Assembly (NCBI GenBank): GCA_018873245.2
Contig: JAEMBT020000005.1
Span: 14,708,001-14,772,000, forward strand
Direction of reading: 5' to 3'
Source: Archegozetes longisetosus
Lineage: Eukaryota; Arthropoda; Arachnida; Sarcoptiformes; Trhypochthoniidae
DNA length: 64,000 bases
Translations under genes and position numbers: made by a program
Shown: positions 35,251-46,544 of the stretch, piece by piece
How the letters are laid out: every line of letters starts with the position of its first letter
Numbering within the stretch: the stretch's first letter is position 1
Notes under the pieces: generated by a model
What the model saw: only the letters and a program-made list of their open reading frames with translations
Databases searched by the model: none
Told to the model about the DNA's origin: nothing

Positions 35251-35582
35251 TTAGGATTGTTCATGAATTAAATTAGTTTGAATGAAATCTGTGTGATCTG
35301 AATCAATATAAGATACTCATAGACTAATTGATCAAATATTGGGTAGAATTTAGCAATTTTATACAGAATCAATTGATTATTAAATTAAATAGAAAGATAT
35401 TCTTTGGAAAATTAACTCTTATTGAATCAAATTTGAGTCCGAGAAAAGATTTTTGAAATTTAACGAAACACAAACTGGAGTTTTGAACTTTTATTAGACT
35501 TATGTGGATTAATGAATCTAGCATCTTAAATATTATTTAATTATTTAACTGATTAAACTCAAGAATAATGATCGAAACTGTT

Positions 35583-37618
35583 CTATGATTTGTGAACCAG
35601 CGATGATTGAGTACTGAATTGCTTGATATATATTTGTTTTGTCATCTGTGTAACTGCTGCAAAAACTTCTTTGCCTGTAGGCACGATTGCTGATTGAGGC
35701 ATTATGAAGCCATGATCGCCCTTGTCACGCAATTCGAAAGTATAAGAGTACTTGATATTAGGACCTTGTTTTAGGAATGTCCAGTCGGTTGCAGAGCCAG
35801 CGGCAGCATCTGATTAAGCCCAAAAGCAAACGTGATGAAAATTAAAATAGACTCAAATAAACACATGAAAGTCAAGCAAATACATAGAATTATAGCTGAG
35901 GATCCGATAGTGTAGTCTTTACCATCGACAGCATACAGAGCTTTATTTCCTTCTTCTGCAATCTTTTCCTTTGAGTGAAAGACGAAACAAATATTGATCT
36001 AATAGTTAGCCTAATTTGTTCGAAAAGTAAAAATACTATTAATCAATTACTAAATCTGTATATTCAGCTGGTTTCTCCTTTTTATAACTCCAAGGCAATA
36101 AAATCAATTGTGAGTAGGTGTGTAATGAAAGAAAAAATTTGATACGCGAAACACCATTCTTTTTGTAAGACATGATGTGTTTAGCCTGACTCGCAGTTTC
36201 TGGTTCGGAGAATGGTTTGCCGCCGTGATATGTGTCAGAACATAAGAAATCACTTGTTGAAGCACCTGATTATTGGTGATTAGAAGAATTAAGATAATAT
36301 TGTTATTAAGTTAATTCATGTTTGAATGAGGTATAAAATACCCCCAAAACTGATATCATAGTTTCGGTTGAGATCTACGCCAACACAGAAATAACCTAAT
36401 AAACCTGGTCTTCTGCCCCGATTCTTACGCCACATTCGGTCCTTTATCGAATGAGCGAAAAGATATGATATTAGTAAGGTGAGAATTGTAAAACATTTGA
36501 CAATTGATTTATTAGAATTAGTCTCACTTTGTCTCTACTATATTGGTAACCGTCTGGATTAAGTACTGGTAAGACTTGCCAGTCATATAAATTGATCAAA
36601 TTTTTGACATCTTGTGGACAGCCAGTAGAATTTTGAACAAAACATTTATATCTTGCTGTGGCTAACTATTGAAAAGAAGAGAATCATTGAAAGTTAATGG
36701 AACCGATAATTAAGTGAATACTTGGTATGCAGTATATAAAGCAGTAGTTATTCCAAGCCATTCACGTGCATGAGTTCCACCATCAATCCATGCTATCGGC
36801 TTATCATCGGAATGACCAAATTTGATAATCTTTATTTCTCTATTTTCAACTGATCGTCCGATTGTTTGTACAGATATATAGTCTGGATCTTTTTGTTTTA
36901 ATTGATCAAGGAAACTATAGATCTGTTTGATAAGAAAGCGAAATTTTCAATTTGGATTCTTCTCACGTAAAAGAGCCAAATTAGGGTCGTATGACAAACC
37001 TTTTCGATTGATTCATAGTTATTGGGGAATTCATTGTCGGCAACATGACTACGATTAAGTTGTTTATTCCAGTTCTGCTTACTATCGTCCCAATGATTGT
37101 CAAACTTTTCAGGTATCTCTACATGGATTCTACGCTCAATCAGTTGATTGTAATGTTTTTCCTGTTGTATACGACTAAAGTAAATTATGAGAAGAAAGTT
37201 TGAATTATTTCTTTAGTATTAAGTACTTTTTGTATGAATCTTATCTTAAAACTAATTTTTCAATCTTTTGTCATTCATTAAAACTATAAATTATTGAGTA
37301 AAAAAAATACCTCTCCAGATTTTCTATCATAATGTCTGATTTTAGACTTTTAGATTCGAATAATTGAATAATTCCTGTCTTAATACTTGGAGAAACCATA
37401 ATATCAACATTTGTATGGATATGTGATGGATATCGCCAGAAATCGATAGCTGAAAGTTGACTATCTGTCAAATTTTGAGCCCAATTTTGTAAAAATATCA
37501 ATTGATTTTTAGTTTCTGGTACAACACGTATCACACTATAGCCAACATAATGCTTCTCGTAAGAAAGGACCAAGGATATTACACATGAGGTTAAATAAAG
37601 ACTAAGTAAATTTATCAT
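35583..37618 (-). CDS. M14 metallocarboxypeptidase, copy 2, eight exons
   Basis: Minus-strand exons 37,618-37,311, 37,174-37,000, 36,922-36,722, 36,665-36,528, 36,441-36,342, 36,265-36,051, 35,968-35,884 and 35,809-35,583 join in frame to 482 codons plus stop. Signal peptide about 1-19, propeptide nearly identical to copy 1, zinc ligands in GTHAREW and SFHTYSQ, catalytic Glu in [11 protein letters not shown]. The specificity position reads Thr in GSATDW. It differs from copy 1 in three ways: the Trp/Asn-rich linker is 12 residues shorter and lacks the repeated NW pairs; the last intron is absent, so exon 8 runs through its former site; and the C-terminus is extended by about a dozen residues. 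The gene looks intact and probably arose by inverted duplication. Confidence 0.9.
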
Positions 37619-38040
37619 GATTTTCGAAGTTTATTCAAAGGTATTATAAACGAAATAGTAGACTATTGAATGACTGAAAGGTTCCGTGTTAGTACTTGTT
37701 TTATAGGTTTTACCTGTGAATAGATTTAATGGTAAATAGGGGCCTCAGAAAAGTTTGTTTGGCTATTAAAACATTGATATAGATGTGAAAAAGTGATAAT
37801 ATAGAATGCTTAATGATATAATTGATTTGGAAAATATGGGTTATTTAATATTTATATTTTGAATGAATTAATGATTTTTTCAGTTGAGCCTATGATAATA
37901 TACAGCCTTAGACTGGTTTCTACAAACTTTACCAATAATTAATAACTAAATTAAAGTATTTATCAATAGTTGTAAGATGAGAGATGGAGAGGGAAGTGGA
38001 TTTAGATTTAGGAACGCCTACATATTATGTTTGATTGACG
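37619..38040. other. Intergenic region between carboxypeptidase 2 and the C14orf119-like gene
   Basis: Divergent promoters must lie here, since the flanking genes point away from each other. I see no clear TATA box for either. No other gene. Confidence 0.5.
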
Positions 38041-38047
38041 TGTTATG

Positions 38048-38108
38048 GTGGGCAATGCTACACTGGGTAATGCTATACTAGGCAATGCTACAGTAGGTAA
38101 TACTATGG
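38048..38108 (+). repeat. 15-bp tandem repeat upstream of the C14orf119-like gene
   Basis: Four units of about 15 bp of the type GGGCAATGCTACACT, lying 48-108 bp upstream of the ATG at 38,156. They may belong to the promoter or 5' untranslated region. Confidence 0.7.
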
Positions 38109-38155
38109 TGAGTTTTCATACTTTATAATTAATAAATTGTAAATAAATAGTGAAA

Positions 38156-39217
38156 ATGTCACAATCGAAGGGAGTATTAAGTAGTTCATCGCAATTGTCT
38201 TATTTGTGCGAATGGTTCCGGGAATTTAGTGAAATGCAAAAAAGCGATTTTATCATAAAATTGATTGACAATTACTCGACAGATCAACAAAGCGGTCAAC
38301 GAATTACTAATGGATTTAGTGAACTGGGTATTTATTTGTATTATTCATATTGTTTATTAATAGACAGAGTATCGCTTTAGGTTTGATAGAAATTTTTCAT
38401 AGACATTTACGAATCATATTTAGGTGTTGTGGATCGACCGGCGTCTATATTTCAATGTCGTATCAAATTATTCAACCAATGGTTCGCACAGTGGAGTCAC
38501 GAAGAAAAACAACAATTACTTATTCGTTTGCGTAATATTGATCCACAATTTATGGACCAATTTGAGCAAAAGATTCAAGCCAATCTTAACCATAAGGACC
38601 ATATCATCGAACAAAGTACTCATTACAACAATCAGATCACAATTAATGGTAATATTGATCACAATAGAAAGTCACCGAATCAATGCCTTCAACACCAGAC
38701 TGAAGACCAGACTGAGGACAAAACTGAGGACAAAACTGAGGACAAAACTGAGGACAAAACTGAGGACAAAACTGAGGACAAAACTGAGGACCAAACTGAG
38801 GACCAAACTGAGGACCAGACTGAAGACCAGACTGAAGACAAGACTGAAGACCAGACTGAGGACAAGACTGAGGACCAGACAGGGGACCAGACAGGGGACA
38901 AGACCGAGGACAAGACTGAGGACCAGACTGAGGACCAGACTGAGGACCAGACTGAGGACCAGACTGAGGACCAGACTGAAGACCAGACTGAGGACCAGAC
39001 TGAAGACCAGACTGAAGACCAGACTGAAGAACAGACTGAAGAACAGACTGAAGACCAGACTGAAGACCAGACTGAGGACAAGACTGAGGACCAGACCGGG
39101 GACAAGACTGAGGATCAAGAAGTAGTTGAGTCTGAGAATAGTGAGCAGATTACTCAGAGTAATTTGATGGCTAAAGATACGTCTGATGAAAATAAGGAAG
39201 ACCTGAAAGATGATTGA
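38156..39217 (+). CDS. C14orf119/DUF4508-like protein with a long TEDQ-repeat tail, two exons
   Basis: Exons 38,156-38,327 and 38,424-39,217 (intron 96 bp, GT..AG) encode 321 codons plus stop. Residues 1-110 fit the small conserved DUF4508 family (human C14orf119): LSYLCEWFREFSEMQKSDFI, then VVDRPASIFQCRIKLFNQWF and LLIRLRNIDPQFMDQFEQKI. The function of that family is unknown. From about residue 148 the protein is about 35 near-perfect TEDQ/TEDK tetrapeptides, then an acidic end. Known homologues are short and lack such a tail, so it looks like a lineage-specific minisatellite expansion in the coding sequence. The start at 38,156 is the first ATG; a GTG two codons earlier is not used. Confidence 0.75.
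38697..39117 (+). repeat. 12-bp coding minisatellite (GACCAGACTGAG)
   Basis: About 35 tandem copies with variants GACAAAACTGAG, GACCAGACTGAA and GACCAGACAGGG. The period is a multiple of three, so each frame reads a tetrapeptide repeat and several frames on both strands stay open, including LRTR/TRLK-type and VLSL/SSVW-type repeats. Variant blocks are clustered (CAAA early, CAGA later), a sign of local slippage or unequal exchange. Confidence 0.95.
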
Positions 39218-40590
39218 ATAGTAGTTGAACAATAATGAGTTGATCAATAATCAGAACTATGGATTGTTTTGATCGACTATTATTTTTGCCATATTCCTTA
39301 TTATTGAACTTAATTTGGTTAATGTTTTTCCTTTTGCTATTACTTTTAAGGAGAATACTTAAAACTTTGAATATTTTCAATTTTATTCGACTGATATTTA
39401 AGAATGTATGCAATTTTGTCGGTACTTTTTGTTTTGTTCTGGTTCATTAGATTGCATTTAGAGACAGCTTTTAGCTGAATTTGAGATTTATGTGTAAGAC
39501 TATTATGAGAGTGACATTTGTTGAGCTAATAATTGCATTTTTTGTGATACTACGCGGTTGTATACCTTAACTCAAACAATATAAATATAATATGATTGAT
39601 TGTTTGAATTTTGAAAAGTGAAAAATGGTTAAAATAATATAATTTAGTCACTATTATTAGCTATAATTCATAAGACAGCTTTTAAAGAGGTTTTGATTTA
39701 AAATGACAAACACTGTAGCGTTTATGAAGTTTTCATCAGTTGCTTATGCTTTTGATTATAAGACTTTATTTTTGATTTATTTGAATTATTGTCGAATTTA
39801 ATTGCAAGACCTGTTTAACTGTCGGACCCGTTCAATAGAATGACTTCGTATTGATTCGTACATTTGATCATTGGTTAACTGATACATTACTAAATTTATT
39901 TGAAAAACAACGTTGGGAATAAGATTCAAAGTGATTTGAGACCAATAGAAGAAAGAATTTATTAATTTAGTGCAATTTGTTAGTAATGAAAACCTTATTT
40001 GACTTACACTACAACCGCAATCAAACATAGCTTTCACATTCCTACAAACTTATTTGACAACTGAGTTGTCATCAATTTGAATAATGTCTTAGGTGAATTT
40101 TATAAACAAACAAATATTCGGTAACGTTTATCGAAGGTGCAATTTTTAAACGCACTTTAAAACTCTTATTTATAACTGAAATTTTTAATGTGAAACCTTT
40201 TGAAAGTGATTTTAATGTGAATATTGAGTAAACAACTATTGTATGAAACTATCTATTCGTATTAACTTAAAATTGATCGCTTAATACTTTATAATTGATT
40301 TAAGTACTATGGAGACTATGAAAATGTGTTGGTTTATTGATACGATACAATAAAGTAATATTTGTATTATTTGAGATTGGATTTGTGAAAATTGACTGTC
40401 ATTTATTTGTTATTGTGATTATTGATATAGTGACTTTGACTGAGATTCCTTCAATAGGGATAGAGTGCGTGAGAGACAGAGCTAATTTATTAGTCTAATT
40501 GGATTTAAGTTTTAATCATAGTTAAAAGATTAACTGAAAAGTTTTCATCATTTGTGAACTGAATTAAATATTTGATAATTTGATAAATGA
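39218..40590. other. AT-rich intergenic stretch
   Basis: Lies between two convergent genes (C14orf119-like plus, HDDC2-like minus). I see no coding exon or repeat of note. Confidence 0.55.
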
Positions 40591-40593
40591 ATA

Positions 40594-41405
40594 CTAATCA
40601 TTTGACTCTAGATTAGAGTGATTGTGAGTAGTGTTGCTGGTGTTCGAATCTATTTTGAGCCAGAATTGAGTTCTTTGAGAATTGAGTGCTTCACATAGTT
40701 TGGTCATTTGCTTAGATTTAATTTTTGCGATTGAGTTATCGAAAAAATCTTGAAGTCTGATGACTCGACCCTTGGTTTGGAATTCGGATTTTTCGTATTC
40801 AAAGGCCTGAAGTATGAGGTCAAATGCGTCCAATTCTTTGACTATTTGTGCTTCAATAGTTGATTGAGCTTCGTATTCTTCGAATAATGAACTAAACTGT
40901 TTTGAACAGTTTTGAGGCAATAACGAAACTTGAATCAAATTTGAAAAGATGTATTCAATTTTGAAGCACTTAGACTTAATAATAGGTTAATCATTTAAAT
41001 TAATACCCAAGTAGTCCATGGCGTCAGTTTCGAGTTTATGCTTTTGTTCGGCATCGATTCCATCGAATGGAGTGATGTCTCCAACAATACATTCTGCCAT
41101 ATCATGGACTAATGACATGCGAATCAATTTATTGCTATCTACTTTTTGCTCATTATTGTCATCGAATATCATTGACATAACAGCCATTCTATACATGTGT
41201 CCTGAAAATGGAATCAATTATTGTTAGATTGACTATTGTTTCAGTCAAATGTATCAATGGTTAGATGTGGACCTGCAACCGATTCTGGTTTTGAGATATT
41301 CCTGTTACCGATAGTCCAGCCCTTTCTGTCCAATGTCTTCAGTTTTCCGGTTTCGCACAGAAATGATATCAATTTATGAGACTGTGAATCAGTATTTGAC
41401 GCCAT
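40594..41405 (-). CDS. HDDC2: HD-domain 5'-deoxynucleotidase, HDDC2-like, three exons
   Basis: Minus-strand exons 41,405-41,273, 41,201-41,007 and 40,928-40,594 join in frame to 220 codons plus stop, close to the usual 200-210. Conserved stretches run in the family order: ESVAGHMYRMAVMSMI (first metal-binding His), LVHDMAECIVGDITP (HD pair) and LFEEYEAQ...IVKELD, then EYE...RLQDFFD near the end. HDDC2 and its bacterial relative YfbR dephosphorylate deoxynucleoside monophosphates. The residue before the first His is Gly rather than the common Asp. Splice choice at exon 3: the acceptor ending at 40,929 keeps the frame, while a nearer AG at about 40,885 would bring an immediate stop. Confidence 0.85.
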
Positions 41406-42007
41406 TTATTATTAGACTATGGATAAAAAGCTTTAAGATTTGATATTGTTATTAGTGATTAATTGTGATTAAGTCTGGCTCTATTGGGATGAGTGACTTT
41501 TAAATATTTGGGGATCGTTTCCATATCACTCACACTGTGACTGACTTATTTGAAAAGCTCTTTATTACTTGAACTGCAAGAGAAAAAGTGAACAAAAATA
41601 TGAATTAATTTAATAAATGATTGCCTTTTGATTGAAATGAAGATTAATAATTTGAGTAATAAAAGTTTAATATAAGCAATAGTAAAAATAGATTACTGCG
41701 AAGAAAGTTTTACTAGTTTTATTTGTTTGAAAACAGTGCCCGAATAGAGTATGCTTAACGAACATCCGATTGAATTAGTTAATTGATTGGTGAAGTTTTC
41801 ACATAAGTTTTGATGTGTATAATATGTGCCGATGTGATGATGCGTTGCTTCATATTCAACGAAATGAGCGTTAGGGGAGCGAGAGATGATAAATCAAATA
41901 AGTTTTATCAATGTATTATCCCTTTGTTTGGGTTTGAAACAGTTTGACGCTTTGTGACTATTGTTGTGGCGATTTTTGTTTGGGTGGTCGTTTCAATTGT
42001 GTCTATA

Positions 42008-43537
42008 ATGAGTGACAATATTTGTGCGGTCAGATTGAGAGCTGATTTGATTGAGACAAGTTGTTTACGATTTAGTAAACAATCATTTGATAGATTTGGC
42101 GACGACTTATGTCAAGTTATATTAAGCTTTTTATCGATTAGTAATAAATTAAAATTTGAATGCGTCTCAAAACAATGGCAACGACTCATATTTAATAAAC
42201 AGACAAAATTACGAATAAGTAATATTAGAAGTGATGACACAATGGATTCATTAGTTGAGAGAAAGACGAGTCGTTATGATAGAGTTAGAATGAGAGCACT
42301 TGAAACAGTGCTTCAAAAGTTCAAATTGATTAATGAGATACTCATTGATGGAAGAGTCGAGTTTCACTATGAAGTACTAGAAGTTATCTCAAAACATTGT
42401 GATTATCTGCAAAAGGTTTCAATAAGGGCGCGGTATATCTCACGGATTCCTAAAAAGTGTTTGATCGCTTTTGGACAAAAGTGTGCAAAAAAACTGTTGT
42501 CTCTAAGGTTGGACGGAATAGATTGCAAAAATATGAGCAGTTTATTAAGAGTTTTGCCAAATTTGAAGTCATTAACAGTTGAGAAGATTTCAACGATAAT
42601 TGATGGCAAAAAGGACTCATCGGTTGTTTTGCCAAAATTAGAAGAGATTCAATTTTGTCGATGCGATCTTGTGGCTTTGAAACAATTTTCTAAGTGTTAT
42701 GGTGCTGGTATTAAAAGCATAAGAAGCCATTTGTTGACACTAGACTTAAGAGGGGGTGATCTTGTTTTGGCTCTAATAGAATTGTCACAATTTTGCAGAT
42801 TAGAATCTATCGATCTATTTATTGATGTCTGCGATTCAGGTTCAGACTTGCAATCCATAGATGACGGAATCAAACAAATTGCTCTCAAATGCAAACAATT
42901 GAAACGTTTCACTTTTACAATGGATGGAAACCTGATTAAAAAAGCATTATTTCACAGTTTTGGTCATTTTTGCGATTCGTTGATTGATTGCGAAATTAAC
43001 ATAATTTCGGACTCGGAATTGAGCGACTATTCCGGCAATTACGGAACAATTGCCAGCTTTGGAAGAATGACAAATTTGGCTAATTTGAGCCTAGATTTAG
43101 AAGAATTAACTGATGAGCACCTGATCGACATCGACAAACATTTGCCCCAATTGAGAACTATTCGAATGAATTCATCAAAAAGAATAAGCGATAAAACACT
43201 TAACTTACTGGCAAATATTAAAACATTGAATAAAATAGATATAACTAGTTATACAACTGATAGCGAACATAACATCACAGATCAGGGCATTACTAATATT
43301 ATTAAAAATTGTTTCAATATCAAAAGTATGAGTTTTGATCAGAAGAACGAAAATTTTGATTTTCATATAACTAAGAATAGCCTCGAAATGATTATAGAAA
43401 GAGCAAAGTCAAGACCTAATTGCAAATACAATTTCTCTTATGCCGTGAATAAAAGTGATGAAACGAGCAGTGAACAGAATAAACATGATAGATTACTTGG
43501 GGACTTGCCTTTCAATTTAAGTGTTGAAATCATATAG
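42008..43537 (+). CDS. F-box/LRR protein, single exon
   Basis: 509 codons plus stop from the first ATG (42,008); the frame is open a little further upstream but has no ATG there. The F-box is at about residues 23-60 (FGDDLCQVILSFLSISNKLKFECVSKQW), the part that binds Skp1 in SCF ubiquitin ligases. The rest has leucine-rich repeats of the AMN1/FBXL kind (LPNLKSLTVEKI, MTNLANLSLDLEEL, LPQLRTIRMNSS, ISDKTLNLLANI), which select the substrate. The end reads DRLLGDLPFNLSVEII, which looks like the start of another F-box, so the C-terminus may be a tandem relic cut by the stop. Mite genomes carry many such intronless F-box/LRR genes. Confidence 0.8.
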   Translation: MSDNICAVRLRADLIETSCLRFSKQSFDRFGDDLCQVILSFLSISNKLKFECVSKQWQRLIFNKQTKLRISNIRSDDTMDSLVERKTSRYDRVRMRALETVLQKFKLINEILIDGRVEFHYEVLEVISKHCDYLQKVSIRARYISRIPKKCLIAFGQKCAKKLLSLRLDGIDCKNMSSLLRVLPNLKSLTVEKISTIIDGKKDSSVVLPKLEEIQFCRCDLVALKQFSKCYGAGIKSIRSHLLTLDLRGGDLVLALIELSQFCRLESIDLFIDVCDSGSDLQSIDDGIKQIALKCKQLKRFTFTMDGNLIKKALFHSFGHFCDSLIDCEINIISDSELSDYSGNYGTIASFGRMTNLANLSLDLEELTDEHLIDIDKHLPQLRTIRMNSSKRISDKTLNLLANIKTLNKIDITSYTTDSEHNITDQGITNIIKNCFNIKSMSFDQKNENFDFHITKNSLEMIIERAKSRPNCKYNFSYAVNKSDETSSEQNKHDRLLGDLPFNLSVEII

Positions 43538-43539
43538 CT

Positions 43540-44460
43540 TTAAACTATTTTTGCAAATTTGAATTTTTGAGCATAATTAATAAAATGTGTCGACTTAAAC
43601 AATGAATTTGTGGATTCGCTAATGAGTACCTGAACTGACAAGCAAACGAAATGAACTTAATTTATTATTTCAAACCTTTTAATGACAGTTCATATTCTCA
43701 TTTCGGTTGATTGCACTTCTAATACATGCTTTAATTATAGAATCTATTATAGTAGGTACGACACAATGTTTTAATGAAGCTGCTTTTTAAAGATTAGGTC
43801 AGAAATTGAATGCAGATTAGGATTGAATGAAATGTATATATGATATAGTGAATAGTGACTAGAAAACTATCAAACATTAAATAGCAGACATTTAAATTTG
43901 AATTGACTTAAGTAAATGAACACATTATGATACTTTGGTCCGATAGGTAAAGTGTTTTAGGTCAAGTTAGGTTTTTAGGTTTTAAGTTTTATTGAGAAGT
44001 TAAGGCGTGCCCATACCTCGCTCACTACATGGGCTTACATTGTTTGAAAGTTCTAGTTATAATTACAATTAAAACAATTTTTAGAATGCAATTATATATT
44101 AAGGTTAAAGTTTATTATAGAATGACATTTGTTTGATTTATGGAGTATCACAATTGAATTAATGTTGGCGTGTTGCTAACGATATTAGATATAGGAAAAG
44201 AGATATTTACTCGCTAGCACTCTCCTGCGATCGGTAGTCTTTGGACGCGAAAGACGTTCGAGTATTTCATGTAGAGAAGAGTGTTCAGATTTTGAGCAAA
44301 TACAAATAGGTGAATCTGTTTTTTCAATTTGTATAAATATTGTTTCGATTTTGCATGACCAGAGAGATTTTCAGTTAATAAGAAGTCTAAGATAATGTTT
44401 CAGAGTTTCAGACGCGTATCAATTGTTGGAGTGGATAGTTTTATTGATTTTCTTTTAGAG
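43540..44460. other. Intergenic stretch, no gene seen
   Basis: AT-rich; a TTAGGT-type run near 43,958-43,980 is too short and irregular to be telomeric. No exon or tRNA recognised. Confidence 0.5.
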
Positions 44461-44464
44461 AAGT

Positions 44465-45240
44465 TTAGTCATTGTGTCGACTTATGTCCATTGACCCCTT
44501 CCTAAGTATTGTTTTTGCATGGGAAATCGCAAATTTATCAAACTGATTGTGAGATAGGTAATAGTGATACCTCTTTGGTTGAGCAGTCGGCTCTTTCGTT
44601 ACCAGTTGTTCCAACATGTACTTTAGTTCTATTGGAGTTCTATAGATAGATTTGATTGGTACTCTCTGTATACTTCTTGCAGTTGACAGACTAAAGGGTT
44701 TATAATGATAAGTATTGGACACTGCTTTTATGCCACTTTGAGAATCACTTATGGTCACAGTTTTGGAGAAAGTTTTCGAGTTCTCATTGATATATTTGAT
44801 TGCTATTAGTATCACATAAAGTTCGATCTGAAAGACAGAGTAATAGGCATATATTCGGCAGCAGTGACAGCTAATTTCTAATCAATTTGGCCAAATGCTA
44901 ATAGCACGTTCTACTTCGAGATACTTTTTTCGATCTATCAGTGTAGATAAAAATATTAGAGTTGCTTAGAGGTTTCAAAGCCATAAGAGATGAAGAGATT
45001 ATGCTATGAGTCAATGGATATCTGTAATGTTAGATAAGTTTTGTAAGCCAGCAGAATGGAGGTTTCTATTGTGATATGATTACTCTTTTTCAGTTTAAAT
45101 AAGTCAGAAGTTTCTAGAATTCTTTGTCTGATAGATATAGGAGCTGCTAAGGTCAATGTGACTTTGTATGAGACTGTCCTGTAGCACAATTCTGGTACGA
45201 ATCCTAAACTCAATCCTTGCTTAATTATAAGATCGACCAT
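44465..45240 (-). pseudogene. LINE relic with RNase H-like region
   Basis: Two frames (44,815-44,465 and 45,240-45,004) in minus orientation. ELYVILIAIKYINEN followed by VTISDSQSGIKAV matches the E...D core of the RNase H domain found at the C-terminus of Jockey/I/R1-type retrotransposon ORF2. The upstream frame (LTLAAPISIRQRILETSD) would be the reverse-transcriptase to RNase H linker region. Stops and frameshifts show it is dead. Confidence 0.5.
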
Positions 45241-45325
45241 TACTTGTCTTTAAATTAAGTCTCGATCTTCAATTAACAAGCGCTTTGAGAATCGGTCATT
45301 ACTTAAAGTCGTACTAAACTTGACC
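45185..45325 (+). repeat. Dispersed repeat R (third copy)
   Basis: Diverged copy of 7,400-7,531: shared phrases include TTAATTATAAGATCGA, TCTCGATCTTCAATTAAC and AGCGCTTTGAGAATCG. It lies at the upstream edge of the LINE relic, which may mean R is part of that LINE or inserted next to it. Confidence 0.65.
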
Positions 45326-45788
45326 TTAAACTTAAAGATCGCTTCGAGAATCGCCCCTCTGTATCCTTTAATTATGCGTAAGGCAATTAGTGTCTGAACT
45401 TGAACTAGTTATTCTCTATATATTTTTATTGACGGTTTTCGACCAAATTGTTGATGCACATAACATTATTGATTCTTTGCTTCAATGTAGATAAACCTCA
45501 AATCTTGGTTTTTGAGCCACCAAACATTTCTAGAAATTCTACTGATATTTATTACTCTTAATGCTTTGACTGAGATTTAAAATAAACGCTGATGCGAGTT
45601 ATATCATTAGAAAGCGCTTTTTGGAAGCTTTGGAATGCATATTAATACTTACATAAAGACCTTAAAAATAAGAGAAAAATATTTAAACATAAACACGTGT
45701 ACCTTTTACGCATTTAAAAATAGGTTGACACTAAAATGAATCGCAATTAATAATTGTTAAGAGAATTTAGTGAATTAAAGTTTATATA

Positions 45789-46493
45789 CAGTGTAAGAAT
45801 AAATGATTTTCTCGTAGTCTAGAGCAGAAACTATTATAGTTAGAGCAAAATCGGTTGGATATTCTGATTTTACGTTAAAAATACATTAGAAAAAGTTTAT
45901 ATTTAGAAACCTAATAAACGTGTAACGTTGTTAACGAACGATATTCTGTTAGTAAACCAACAAATTTTAATACAATCTGTTTTTAATCGCTCTTTCATAC
46001 TATTTTCATTGATATCATTTGAAAGAAAGTTGACAATTAATGGCTGAATTAGTTGATGAATTAATTCCCTCTATGAAAGCCATTGTCACTCAACAGTTAC
46101 TTAATGAAAGCGGAATTAATTTTTGGGCAAATGATTTCTGGCCAGGTAACAGTGTTAATCTCAACCCTGCAGAACATATTGGATCATTAATTAAAGATGA
46201 GGATAATAAAAGAATGTTACGAGAAGATAGATTGAATCGTTTTTCTTATGATGTTTCACTCAATCATTTGAGAGAAGTTCATTTGAAAATAATACTGATT
46301 TACTTGAATATTTATTATTAACTTATCCTGAAAGATTAACTGCTGTAATTCAAGCTCAAGGCTCTCATACTGACTTTTAAAATAAACTCTTTTTAATGTA
46401 TTTTTTAACGAGGAATCAGAATATCCAACCGATTTTGCTCTAACTATAATAGTTTTTGTTCTACACTACGGAAAATAATTTTTTCTTACCCTG
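45789..46493 (+). mobile_element. Internally deleted Tc1-like element with about 110-bp terminal inverted repeats
   Basis: The left end CAGTGTAAGAATAAATGATT is mirrored at 46,493 with TA on both outer sides. Deeper in the repeats, ACTATTATAGTTAGAGC is mirrored exactly and AAAATCGGTTGGATATTCTG follows on both sides. The frame 46,040-46,321 holds only the C-terminal part of a transposase (FWPGNSVNLNPAEHIGSLIK, with the last catalytic Glu in AEH). The first two catalytic residues are missing. Confidence 0.75.
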
Positions 46494-46544
46494 TACATAG
46501 TATTTGGTTTTTAAAATGTAATTTAAAGGCACTTTTGTTGATAA

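Noticed and set aside
38424-39125. Arg/Lys-rich repeat protein (LRTR repeats) and antisense VLSL/SSVW repeat proteins
   Set aside because: They are alternative-frame readings of the 12-bp minisatellite; only the TEDQ frame continues from a conserved domain with a proper splice.
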